Shown here piece by piece: positions 1 to 6,761 of a DNA stretch of 9,304 nt (position 1 is the stretch's first letter; each line of letters starts with the position of its first letter). The stretch comes from Pseudomonadota bacterium. GTDB lineage: Bacteria; Myxococcota; Polyangia; Polyangiales; Polyangiaceae. The notes under the pieces are model-generated. The model was not told where the DNA came from. It was given only the letters and a program-made list of their open reading frames with translations, and did not search any database. The DNA is taken from contig JAEZYO010000863.1 in assembly GCA_023419055.1 (NCBI GenBank), positions 1-9,304 on the forward strand, given 5' to 3'. The translations under genes and the position numbers were made by a program.

Positions 1-158
1 CGGCAGCCTCGGTCGAGGACAACGGCTGCGGTTGTCGCAGCGTGGGCAGCGGCCAGAGCCCCGCGGGCGCACTGGGATGGATCGCGCTCGGGCTCGCGGC
101 GGCCCTCAGCCGACGCGTCACTTCGGCACGCCGGGCACGAGCACGCCGCAGCTGGTGA
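1..158 (+). CDS. C-terminal end of a MYXO-CTERM-anchored surface protein (5' end outside window)
   Basis: The frame beginning at base 3 is open from the left edge to a TGA at 156-158, giving 51 residues and no start codon, so this is the tail of a gene that begins outside the window. The tail has the three-part layout of the MYXO-CTERM sorting signal. It has a Gly/Cys motif (DNGCGCR, visible residues 6-12), a short hydrophobic helix (about 21-35, ALGWIALGLAAAL), and a strongly basic end (RRVTSARRARARRSW). In myxobacteria such tails are known to direct exported proteins to the cell surface, with cleavage near the Cys motif. The function of the missing N-terminal part cannot be told. It converges with the next gene on the opposite strand, about 100 bp apart. 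Confidence 0.8.
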   Translation, partial: AASVEDNGCGCRSVGSGQSPAGALGWIALGLAAALSRRVTSARRARARRSW

Positions 159-262
159 ACCCAAGCTGCCTCTTCCTCTCGTTCTTCGACGAGCCCGAGG
201 AGCGCCTGCCCAGACGTGAGCTCGCACGTTGATTGGCACGGGCGAGAGATGTTTCCGCAAGG

Positions 263-559
263 TCAAACGAGGAGGGCGTCGTCCTCGGCGATCGAGTAGA
301 CGCACTCTTGCGCGAGCCCCTCAGCGCGCCGAACGACCTTGAAATGCGAGGCGTCGATCTTGAAGGCGACCAGCACTTCCTCGTCCCCTTCCTGCCGAGA
401 CAGCGCCCACTCGAGCGCGATGGTCTCGAGCTCCTCGGTGTCGGGGGCATCCTCGAGCACTCGGAGCACGCGGCGCTCGGGGTAGCACGCGGTCGGGGGG
501 TAGGCGTCGAAGCCGTCGCTAGCGATCACGCGTCGAGTCATCCCCGCAAAGGCATCCAT
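263..559 (-). CDS. Small acidic hypothetical protein (98 aa)
   Basis: I do not recognise this family. The frame has strong G/C third-position preference along its length, which argues that it is a real gene and that the opposite-strand frame is a shadow. The product is acidic, with Glu/Asp runs near residues 36-50 and 57-61 (EDAPDTEELE, EGDEE), followed by a probable beta/alpha segment (VLVAFKIDASHFKVVRR, about 62-78). No signal peptide or membrane segment is visible, so it is probably cytoplasmic. The start was placed at the ATG at 559 because coding character fades upstream. The frame stays open to an ATG at 715 that overlaps the TAA of the preceding gene (TAATG), which would give 150 aa; the extra 52 residues look non-coding. 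No clear Shine-Dalgarno precedes 559, and an ATG six codons further in is also possible. Confidence 0.6.
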   Translation of the reverse strand: MDAFAGMTRRVIASDGFDAYPPTACYPERRVLRVLEDAPDTEELETIALEWALSRQEGDEEVLVAFKIDASHFKVVRRAEGLAQECVYSIAEDDALLV

Positions 560-714
560 GTCCAAGGTGGAACCACGGTAGCATCCGACGTCAGCTCCGC
601 TAGTGCGAGGACATGACGAGTGCCCCGGCGCGCTGTGGGATGCGCCGCGGCCGTTCATGAAGGGTCCGGGCCCGTATCGCGTGCTGCACGTCGCGGACGG
701 CGCGCACGCGCGCA

Positions 715-3681
715 TTACGGCGAGTGTTCGAGCGCGCCGATGTCCGCGTAGTCGACGGTGCCGGTTCCGTTGTTGGGCTCCGTCGGCTCGTCGTATCGAG
801 GCCTACCGATGAGGTCGAGCGCGGGCGCCGCGTCGCCGTCCGCGGCGTCGACGAGGAGCGAGTTCGCTGTCGGCGTCAGGTTGAGCTCGCGGTTGCTCGC
901 GCCGATGTCCCAGTCGAGGATGAGCGCGTCAGCGGCGGGCGCCACCGGTAGGCTGGGGGCGAAGGTGACGACGTCGCCCACGACGCTCGTGACCAGCAGA
1001 TCTTCGAAGTCGGGCGCGACCTGAATGAACTCACCCGGCTGGTATTGGGCGCCATCGGCCACCGTCACGCTGTCGATGGTGCTCGCGACGACGCGGTCCC
1101 AGAGCGAGGGGACGTTGGTGAATCCAGGGTTCACAGCGCCGGACCCCGGGATGTGCGAGTGGTTGAACGTGGTGTATGCGAAGCTCAGGAGCTGGTCGCC
1201 CGGACCCGAGTTGCCCCACATGACCGTGTTGATGAATGAAGCGCTCCCGGAGGCGATATGCGCCCCGGATTCCGATTGCTTGGCGTGGTTGCCGACCATC
1301 GTGGAGTTGACGATCTCGATCAATCCCTGGCCATGACCGTAGAACGCGCCGCCGACGTCGGCGAGGTTGCCGAGAAAGAGCGAACTTTCGACCCGCACTT
1401 GCTCGAAGCCACCGAGCACTGCTGCTCCTCCCAGTGGAGCGCTGTTGGCAAAGAAGTACGAGTTCGCGATCACTCCCTTGTAGGTCCACAGGGCAGCGCC
1501 CATCTGGGCCGTGTTGAGGCTGAAGCGGGACCGGTTGAGATGCAGGTCTCCGTGGGTGCTCACGGCGCCTCCCCAGGTGGCGCCTCCGTTGCCCTCGAAC
1601 TCGCAGTTTTCAATCGAGAGATTGCTCTCGGACCCTCCGTAAATGGCGCCGCCCATGTCGACGGCGGCGTTGCCGATGAAGCTCGAGTCCCGGATGGTGA
1701 CGTCGGCAGGGGTCGTAAGGGTAGCGAGGTGGATCGCGCCCCCTATGGTGCCGGAGTTGTTTTCGAACTTGCAGTTGGCGACGGTCAAGCCGCCGCTCAC
1801 GTGCCGCAGCCCGCCCCCGCCGTTTTCGTAGCCGTTGCCCCCGGTCACCGTGAAGCCGTCGAGCACGACGTCGGCGGCCGAGGTGACGACCGTGTGAACC
1901 CGCAGGTCGAGGTTGCCCTCACTGCGCCCGTCGAGCACGGTCGGGAAGGCTTCCGGATCACGCTGGTCGCGCTCGGTCTCGTCTCCCGCGAAGCCGCCGT
2001 AGAGGTCGGTGTTCGTCCCGAACACGATGCTCCGAAAGTCGGTGTCGTAGACGTAGTAGACGCCGCTCCTGACCCAGACCTCGCAGCTCGCCGCTTCGCC
2101 CGCACCGATGGTGGACCAGGCGTCGTTCAGGGCTGACTGGATGTCGGTGTAGGCGTCCTCCCAGGTGAGGCCATTGCTCGCGCCGGTCGCATCGGGATCG
2201 ACGAGGCGGAGGCAGCGCGAGCAGTCGTCCAGCAAGGTGCCGACATCGCAGGTGCAGACCGCGCTACCGTTCGAGTTGTCACACTCGCCGTTGCCGCTGC
2301 ACGCCTCGGCGTCGCAGGGGTCATCGACGCAGAGCCCGCTGTTCGCGGGGTACTCGTAGTAACCGGCGTCGCACTCCGAACAATTCGAGCTGTCGCTGTA
2401 GCCGGCGTCGCAGGCGCAGGCGAGGACACCGCTTTCGTTGTTGCAGGTCCCGTTGCCGTTGCACGGATCCGGCAAACACGGGTCGTCGATGCACGTCCCG
2501 CTGCCCGCCGGGTACTCGTAGTAGCCCGCGTCGCATTCGCCGCAGTGAGAGGAGTCGGTGTAACCCGCCGCGCAGTCACAGACCGCGCTCCCGCTCGTGT
2601 TGGTGCACGCGCCGTGGCCATTGCACGCCTCGGGCAGGCAGGGATCGTCGACACAGAGCCCGCTGCTCGCCGGGTACTCGTAGTAGCCTGCGGCGCAAGT
2701 GAGGCAGTTGGAGCCTTCGCTGTAGCCAGCGTCGCACGCGCAGATGAAGGCGCCGCTCGTGTTGCTGCAGCTCCCGTTGCCGTTGCACGGATCGGGCAGA
2801 CACGGATCGTCGGCGCACGTCCCGCTGCCCGCCGGATACTCGTAGTAACCCGTGTCACACTCGCCGCAACTCGAGGCGTCCGTGTAGCCCGCCGCGCAGT
2901 CACAGAGCGCGCTCCCGCTCGTGTTGTCACACGACCCATGGCCATTGCACGCCTCCGGCACGCAGGGATCGTCCACGCAGAGCCCGCTGCTCGCAGGGTA
3001 CTCGTAGTAGCCCGCGTCGCACTCCGAACAATTCGAGCTGCCGCTGTAGCCGGCGTCGCAGGTGCACGCGAAGCTGCCGCTCGCGTTGTCGCAGGTCCCG
3101 TTGCCGTTGCACGGATCGGGCAAACACGGGTCGTCCACGCACGTCCCGCTGTTCGCCGGGTATTCGTAGTAGCCCGCGTCACATTCACCGCAGTGCGAGG
3201 AGTCGGCGTAACCAGGCGCGCAGTCACAGACCGCGCTCCCGCTTTCGTTGCCGCACGAGCCGTGGCCGTTGCATGCCTCGGGCACGCACGGATCGTCGAC
3301 GCAAGCCCCGCTGCTCGCGGGGTACTCGTAGTAGCCCGGAGCGCAGTCGTCACAGCTTGGGCCTGCGTAGCCCGTCGGGCAGTCATCACCTCCGGCACCG
3401 CCCTCGCCCGAGCCGCCCGCGCCGCCCTCGCCGGAGCCACCCTCGCCAGCGTCGCCGCTGCTTCCAGACGCTCCTCCGTCGTCGCTCGAGCCGCCCTCGC
3501 CGGCGTCGCCGGCAGTCGATCCGCCGCTCCCCGCGCTGCTACCCCCGCTGCCCTTGCCGCCGGAGCCGCTCGCTCCGCCCTGGCCTCCCGAGCTCGGCGA
3601 GCCGTCCGAGCCGCAAGCGCTCGAGCCGACGCTGAACAGAAGAGCCACCACGAGAAGGGAAGGACTGTTGAGGGCTTTCAT
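715..3681 (-). CDS. Predicted lipoprotein with EGF-like repeats and a parallel beta-helix (choice-of-anchor Q type)
   Basis: This is a 988-residue predicted outer-surface lipoprotein. Residues 1-22 form a signal peptide with a relaxed lipobox (VGSSAC) and Cys23 as lipid site. A Gly/Ser-rich linker (24-100) leads to a partial Cys module (101-126) and then seven EGF/laminin-EGF-like modules (127-491). Residues 492-600 lead into a right-handed beta-helix (about 610-830) with Pmp-like coils that repeat GGA and F..N motifs, for example NCKFENNSGTIGGAIH. The C-terminus (DLIGRPRY ... DIGALE) matches the end of choice-of-anchor Q domains. Start: the ATG at 3681 has GGGAG 9 nt upstream and opens a signal peptide; the frame continues to 4134, but that extension looks non-coding. 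EGF modules and beta-helices commonly mediate adhesion or polysaccharide binding, so a surface-contact role is inferred. No catalytic residues could be identified. Confidence 0.9.
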   Translation of the reverse strand: MKALNSPSLLVVALLFSVGSSACGSDGSPSSGGQGGASGSGGKGSGGSSAGSGGSTAGDAGEGGSSDDGGASGSSGDAGEGGSGEGGAGGSGEGGAGGDDCPTGYAGPSCDDCAPGYYEYPASSGACVDDPCVPEACNGHGSCGNESGSAVCDCAPGYADSSHCGECDAGYYEYPANSGTCVDDPCLPDPCNGNGTCDNASGSFACTCDAGYSGSSNCSECDAGYYEYPASSGLCVDDPCVPEACNGHGSCDNTSGSALCDCAAGYTDASSCGECDTGYYEYPAGSGTCADDPCLPDPCNGNGSCSNTSGAFICACDAGYSEGSNCLTCAAGYYEYPASSGLCVDDPCLPEACNGHGACTNTSGSAVCDCAAGYTDSSHCGECDAGYYEYPAGSGTCIDDPCLPDPCNGNGTCNNESGVLACACDAGYSDSSNCSECDAGYYEYPANSGLCVDDPCDAEACSGNGECDNSNGSAVCTCDVGTLLDDCSRCLRLVDPDATGASNGLTWEDAYTDIQSALNDAWSTIGAGEAASCEVWVRSGVYYVYDTDFRSIVFGTNTDLYGGFAGDETERDQRDPEAFPTVLDGRSEGNLDLRVHTVVTSAADVVLDGFTVTGGNGYENGGGGLRHVSGGLTVANCKFENNSGTIGGAIHLATLTTPADVTIRDSSFIGNAAVDMGGAIYGGSESNLSIENCEFEGNGGATWGGAVSTHGDLHLNRSRFSLNTAQMGAALWTYKGVIANSYFFANSAPLGGAAVLGGFEQVRVESSLFLGNLADVGGAFYGHGQGLIEIVNSTMVGNHAKQSESGAHIASGSASFINTVMWGNSGPGDQLLSFAYTTFNHSHIPGSGAVNPGFTNVPSLWDRVVASTIDSVTVADGAQYQPGEFIQVAPDFEDLLVTSVVGDVVTFAPSLPVAPAADALILDWDIGASNRELNLTPTANSLLVDAADGDAAPALDLIGRPRYDEPTEPNNGTGTVDYADIGALEHSP
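2209..3381 (-). repeat. Tandem EGF/laminin-EGF-like repeats, 162-bp unit, alternating A/B types
   Basis: Seven in-frame copies of a 54-codon module run downward from 3303; the last is cut at about 41 residues. A 26-residue partial copy precedes them (3304-3381). Each full module has eight Cys with spacing C-x4-C-x4-C-x5-C-x8-C-x1-C-x9-C-x2-C, followed by GYYEYP..SG. The C.C..GY...C..C..GYY half resembles laminin-type EGF modules. The GYYEYP coding stretch recurs exactly every 162 bp. Copies 1, 3 and 5 carry PEACNGHG and CGEC; copies 2, 4 and 6 carry PDPCNGNG and CDAGYS. By hand count, copies 1 and 5 agree at 47/54 residues and 2 and 6 at 46/54, but 1 and 2 at only 36/54. Confidence 0.92.
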
Positions 3682-3690
3682 CGCACCACG

Positions 3691-3695
3691 CTCCC
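3691..3695 (-). promoter_or_regulatory. Ribosome binding site of the EGF/beta-helix lipoprotein
   Basis: On the minus strand GGGAG lies 9 nt before the ATG at 3681. It decides the start in favour of the signal-peptide ATG over in-frame upstream starts. Confidence 0.7.
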
Positions 3696-3732
3696 GGTAA
3701 ACGCTGGCTGGGGACACCAACGGTAATCGTCC

Positions 3733-3738
3733 ATTATA
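3733..3738 (-). promoter_or_regulatory. Putative -10 box (TATAAT) for the EGF/beta-helix lipoprotein
   Basis: The minus strand reads TATAAT, a perfect sigma-70 -10 hexamer in otherwise GC-rich DNA, 51 bp before the start codon. A start site about 7 bp downstream would give a leader of roughly 45 nt containing the GGGAG site. The -35 is poor: TTCCGG with an 18-bp spacer is the best I see, so an activator or an alternative sigma factor may be needed. Assignment is by sequence only. Confidence 0.45.
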
Positions 3739-3795
3739 GGCAGTGATCCTCGGCGACCGGAAGCGGCGCGGCGGATCCGCCCGATTTTCGCGATC

Positions 3796-3843
3796 TTTCG
3801 TAGGGCTCGACGCCACCCCTTTCGTGGGGGCTCGACGCCGCCC
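3796..3843. repeat. Imperfect tandem duplication of about 24 bp
   Basis: Two adjacent copies share the pattern TTTCGT-GGG-CTCGACGCC-CCC, differing by substitutions and one inserted G. It lies in non-coding DNA, 58 bp upstream of the putative -10 box of the leftward gene. No function is evident. Confidence 0.6.
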
Positions 3844-4061
3844 TGAAGATGAATTTCGCGAGCGGTCACGTGCGGGGCTCGAACGCAGTGAGCACGGCGG
3901 CCGGCATGCAGCTCGAAATGCAGGCCGAAGGGCTAGCGCGCTCCGAAACGCTGCGAAGGGGCTGAGCGCTCCGCGCTGGCCCGCTTTTTCGGTTTCCCAC
4001 TCCGCTGCTCGTTCGCCGATCGGATCCAGCGTGGCGTCCGCGCGCTTTGAAGCGCGACGCG

Positions 4062-4143
4062 TTCTCAATCTCGGAGCCGAGACATTAAGAAAACGAAACC
4101 TTGGTCCAGGCGACCAACCGTAGAGTCGAGACATTGAGAAAAC
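4062..4143. promoter_or_regulatory. Cluster of direct and inverted repeats around a small dyad (possible operator)
   Basis: Two direct repeats, 4074-4094 and 4123-4143, match at 19 of 21 positions and share GACATTRAGAAAAC; their starts are 49 bp apart. The first copy is also the right arm of an imperfect palindrome, 4062-4091, whose left arm is TTCTCAAT.CTCGG. The motif is therefore present three times, once inverted. Between the direct copies lies a perfect 6-bp dyad (TTGGTC/GACCAA, 5-nt loop, 4101-4117). Such clusters upstream of genes are often binding sites for a dimeric regulator. A dispersed genomic repeat is an alternative. The repeats are directly visible; the role is inferred. Confidence 0.55.
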
Positions 4144-4378
4144 TTAGGCTCGCATCGCGTCAGCCATGCGTGGCAGTATCGACCGCGCGGTGGGTCACCT
4201 CGATCACGACAGAAACGGCAGAAGGCGGCAGGCGTTCATTCATCCGCTTTCGTCAACAGCGGGCGTCTCTCTGCCGAACCTCGGATTTGCCGGGGCGTGC
4301 CCCGGACGAAGACGATTCCTCAACGGTCCCCTCACCTACCCACGGTCGTCTTTGTACTGGGGCACGCCTTCGGCGCTC

Positions 4379-4978
4379 GTGCATCGGTTCGTTCGCGTGG
4401 CGTCCCTCTTCTTGGTCCTCGTCTCGGCGCTCCACTGCGGCAACGGCGACGGCCAAAGTCCGCGGGGTGACTCGAGCGCGGGCGCGGCGGGCACCGCGGC
4501 ATCGTCGCTCGACGCTGGCTACGGCGGCTCCGGCTCGGGCGAACTCGACGGTGGAGCGGGACCCGTGGGCTCCGCAGGAACGATCTCGGTGGATCCGCCG
4601 TCAGGCGCTTTTGACGGCGGAGCCTGCGAGAGCTCCCCCGCCCCACTTCTCCGCCCGGAGTGCCCCGACGCGCCTCGAGTCGGTGAGCCCTGCGAGCCAG
4701 CAGGTCTGCCGTGCTTGTACGAGGACTCGAAGAGAAGCGACTGCTTTCGGCTCTTCCAATGCTCGCACGTGGTCGGCTGGAGCGAGCACACGGTCTGTCG
4801 CGAAGAGACGAGCCAACCGGCGAACGACGAACGCTGCCCCGAGCGCGGCCCCGTCGAAGGCGAGCCCTGCGAGCTCGCGGATCTAGTCTGTGATTTTGGC
4901 CCCTGCGGGGACGGCAAGCTCGTCATGCAATGCGAATGCGGCCGCTGGAAGACGCTGCAGGGGTGCGTGTTTCTATGA
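4379..4978 (+). CDS. Small Cys-rich predicted lipoprotein with two related modules
   Basis: This is a 199-residue predicted lipoprotein when started at the GTG at 4379. Residues 1-19 form a signal peptide (VHRFVRVASLFLVLVSALH) with Cys20 as probable lipid site; His just before the Cys is unusual for a lipobox. A Gly/Ser/Ala-rich linker follows to about residue 80. Two Cys-rich modules then come at about 95-140 and 153-196. Both start with CP, carry GEPCE, have a second Cys 7 residues after that of GEPC, and contain a W before the last Cys (GWSEHTVC and RWKTLQGC). The modules look like an internal duplication. The only in-frame ATG (4166) would add 71 residues ahead of the hydrophobic stretch, which fits export poorly; neither start has a clear RBS. 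Function is unknown; it is likely on the cell surface. The linker resembles that of the large leftward lipoprotein. Confidence 0.75.
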   Translation: MHRFVRVASLFLVLVSALHCGNGDGQSPRGDSSAGAAGTAASSLDAGYGGSGSGELDGGAGPVGSAGTISVDPPSGAFDGGACESSPAPLLRPECPDAPRVGEPCEPAGLPCLYEDSKRSDCFRLFQCSHVVGWSEHTVCREETSQPANDERCPERGPVEGEPCELADLVCDFGPCGDGKLVMQCECGRWKTLQGCVFL

Positions 4979-5014
4979 CCGCAGTGTCCGCCGAAGGCTC
5001 GTTCGTGAGTGGAC

Positions 5015-5437
5015 TCAGAACGACGGGGTGCAACTCTTCCCGTCGGTCGTGAGCGCGGTGTCCGTCGCCGGCTCGGCGCTGAGATCGATCAGGCGGAGAT
5101 TGACGAGTCCATCGTCGTCGCGGACGCAGTAGACGATCTTCGACGTATCGGGCGAAACGGCGACGCTGTAGATAGCCGAACCCTCCTCTGCGGCGACGAG
5201 CAACGCGGCCGTGCCTTCCTGCAGGTCGTACGCGAGGAGGCTCGGCCTCCACTCTGTCTCCACCGTCCCTCCCATGAAGAGAAAGCCGCTCCCATCCGAG
5301 AGCCAGCTCGCTTTTCCAAGGAAGACATCGACGCCTTCTTCGGTGTGCGAGCGGATGACGAAGGACGGAGTACCGGCCCGGCACCGAAAAAGGCGGGATA
5401 ACGGCGTCCCGATGCCACTTTTGCCTAGCTTTGCTAA
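5015..5437 (-). pseudogene. 5'-truncated remnant of a beta-propeller (PD40/TolB-like) protein
   Basis: The minus-strand frame is open from 5437 to the TGA at 5015-5017 (140 codons). Its lower part reads like beta-propeller blades of the PD40/TolB or WD40-like kind: ASWLSDGSGFLFMGG, LLAYDLQEGTAALL, IYSVAVSPDTSKIVY and NLRLIDLSAEP. No ATG, GTG or TTG occurs upstream of the ATG at 5275, and that ATG lies inside a blade with no proper RBS. The most economical reading is the C-terminal end of a longer gene whose front has been lost. Another frame upstream contains RRYPAFFGAGP, which also looks blade-like, and a T5 run lies at the overlap, so an additional frameshift near 5370-5400 is possible. A short 86-aa protein from 5275 cannot be excluded. 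It converges with the lipoprotein gene ending at 4978. Confidence 0.6.
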
Positions 5438-5451
5438 CTAGAGACCCAGCG

Positions 5452-6066
5452 ATGACCAGCACGACAGTTCCCTGGAGCGCCGGCACCTGGCACAACCCGC
5501 CGAAAGAAGCGCGCGAGATGGCGAATCACCTCGTCGTAGAGGCGATGGCCGGGAGCGACTTCTGGGAAAAGACGCTGTATGGGTTTCAGCACGATTCTGG
5601 TCACGCTCTCTTGGCACCTTGGGAGAAAGGCGCTGCCATCGAGGTCTCCTTTGACCTGCGGGAGTTCACCGAGCTGTACGATCAGGCGGGGCTGATGCTC
5701 TGGCAGGGCCCTCGTCACTGGATCAAAGCGGGTGTGGAGCTCAATGACGGCGTTCCGCACGTCGGCGCCGTCGTGACGAACGAGTTTTCGGATTGGTCGC
5801 TCGCGCCGGTGCCGGATTGGACGGGGTCGATCGTTACGGTGCGCGCCAGTTACGCGAACGGCGCGGTGGTCCTTCGCGCGAGCGCTGGCGGGGGAGCCTG
5901 GCGCCTGCTGCGCGTGGCGCCTTTCCCCTACGCCGCCGATCGGAGCGCTGGCCCGTTCCTCTGCTCGCCAAAGCGAGCAGGGTTCAACGTCACGTTCACT
6001 CGCTGGTCCCGCACCGCTCTCGACACGGACCTTCACGTCGACCCGCCTCTCCCCGAGCTCGGCTGA
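5452..6066 (+). CDS. DUF1349 domain-containing protein (concanavalin A-like fold)
   Basis: The 204-residue product matches the DUF1349 family (yeast Ree1-like, concanavalin A-like beta-sandwich) over most of its length. The clearest landmarks are GSDFWEKTLYGF (34-45), DSGHALL (48-54), YDQAGLML (76-83), WIKAGVE (90-96), VVTNEFSDWS (108-117), GAWRLLRV (148-155) and GFNVTF (177-182). There is no signal peptide, so it is probably cytoplasmic. The biochemical role of bacterial members is not established; the fold suggests carbohydrate or small-ligand binding. The start is taken at the ATG at 5452; an in-frame TTG at 5431 would add seven residues. No strong RBS is seen. The stop lies 2 bp from the stop of the converging phosphoesterase. 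A short AT-rich dyad (TAGC-TTT-GCTA, 5426-5436) sits just upstream. Confidence 0.9.
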   Translation: MTSTTVPWSAGTWHNPPKEAREMANHLVVEAMAGSDFWEKTLYGFQHDSGHALLAPWEKGAAIEVSFDLREFTELYDQAGLMLWQGPRHWIKAGVELNDGVPHVGAVVTNEFSDWSLAPVPDWTGSIVTVRASYANGAVVLRASAGGGAWRLLRVAPFPYAADRSAGPFLCSPKRAGFNVTFTRWSRTALDTDLHVDPPLPELG

Positions 6067-6068
6067 GA

Positions 6069-6647
6069 TCAGAGCGAGACCCCGGGCACGGGCGGCGGCA
6101 ACCACGGCTCCCCTGTTTCCGCGTCGACGTGGGCGAGCCGCACGCCACGCGGACCGAGCTCGAGGGTGCCGTAGAGAATGGGCAGGTTGAAGCGGCGCGG
6201 CCCAATCGAGCCCGGGTTGAACACCGTGAGGCCGCGCTCCTTGGCGATGAACGGCACGTGCGAGTGTCCGCACACGACCAGCGTCGCTCCCTCCGCGCGC
6301 GCCGCCCGGGCGACGTCGGCACGCAGTCGCGGTCCGTAGACCGCGATGTGCGTGAGGTAGATGCAGAGCCCGCCGGCGGTGACGACGAGGACATCCGGCA
6401 GATCGTGCTCGCGCACGTCGATGTTGCCGCGCACCGCGTGGACGGGGGCAATTCTCGCGAGTGCGTCGAGCACGGCGCGGTCACCGATGTCGCCGGCGTG
6501 AAGGATCGCGTCGGGCGCCCAGGCGGTGAGCTGGCTCGTGAGATTCCCGTGAGGATGCGAGTGCGTGTCGGCGACGACGGCGAGCCGCAGCGTCCCGTCG
6601 GAGCGGAGCGGGATGTTTGCCGTCGATCGACGCGGCTTGGGAGCCAT
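6069..6647 (-). CDS. YfcE/MJ0936-family metallophosphoesterase
   Basis: The 192-residue product has the full set of calcineurin-like phosphoesterase metal motifs in order: ADTHSH (D27, H29), HAGDIGD (D53), RGNID (N75), TH (H100) and CGHSH (H128, H130). These are followed by the family hallmark NPGSIG (144-149). Such proteins bind two divalent metal ions and hydrolyse phosphodiesters in the cytoplasm; the natural substrate is generally unknown. Length is normal for the family. The start is the ATG at 6647. The frame stays open upstream to 7175, but that part is a shadow of the gene on the other strand. No clear Shine-Dalgarno is seen. The first about 18 residues (basic, KPRRSTAN) extend beyond the core fold. 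Confidence 0.93.
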   Translation of the reverse strand: MAPKPRRSTANIPLRSDGTLRLAVVADTHSHPHGNLTSQLTAWAPDAILHAGDIGDRAVLDALARIAPVHAVRGNIDVREHDLPDVLVVTAGGLCIYLTHIAVYGPRLRADVARAARAEGATLVVCGHSHVPFIAKERGLTVFNPGSIGPRRFNLPILYGTLELGPRGVRLAHVDAETGEPWLPPPVPGVSL

Positions 6648-6761
6648 GGCTTTTTTCGTAGCGCGGCTGTGGGCCGTGCGCGAGCCAGACGGCTCCACAG
6701 GAAGACATCGTCTGGTTCTACCTCGACCCCTGATGGAGGGTCCGCCACACATACCGGGTGA

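Larger units (their letters stand above)
3739..4378. other. Long divergent non-coding region
   Basis: About 640 bp separate the predicted promoter of the leftward lipoprotein from the chosen start of the rightward lipoprotein. Open frames cross it on both strands, but their codons lack the G/C third-position bias of neighbouring genes and they resemble no protein I know. It contains a short tandem duplication (3796-3843) and the repeat cluster at 4062-4143. Part of 4166-4378 could be coding if the rightward gene starts at its ATG at 4166. Nothing else was recognised. Confidence 0.5.

Noticed and set aside
1258..2136. Long plus-strand open frame (292 codons) opposite the beta-helix region
   Set aside because: It lies antisense to a gene with clear domains, and its composition is a reflection of that gene; no recognisable motifs.
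2209..3381. CRISPR-like array
   Set aside because: The periodic DNA is in-frame protein repeats of 162 bp with no short repeat/spacer structure.
2127..3726. Long Arg/Ala/Thr-rich and Val/Ala/Arg-rich frames across the EGF repeats on both strands
   Set aside because: They are periodic only because the EGF array is periodic; stop codons are rare by GC content.
3743..4123. 126-codon plus-strand frame from a GTG
   Set aside because: Weak third-position bias, Arg-rich, and it covers the repeat cluster and promoter; likely non-coding.
4923..5495. 190-codon minus-strand frame crossing the propeller remnant
   Set aside because: It is out of frame with the blade-like sequence and Arg-rich throughout; it also overlaps the start of DUF1349.
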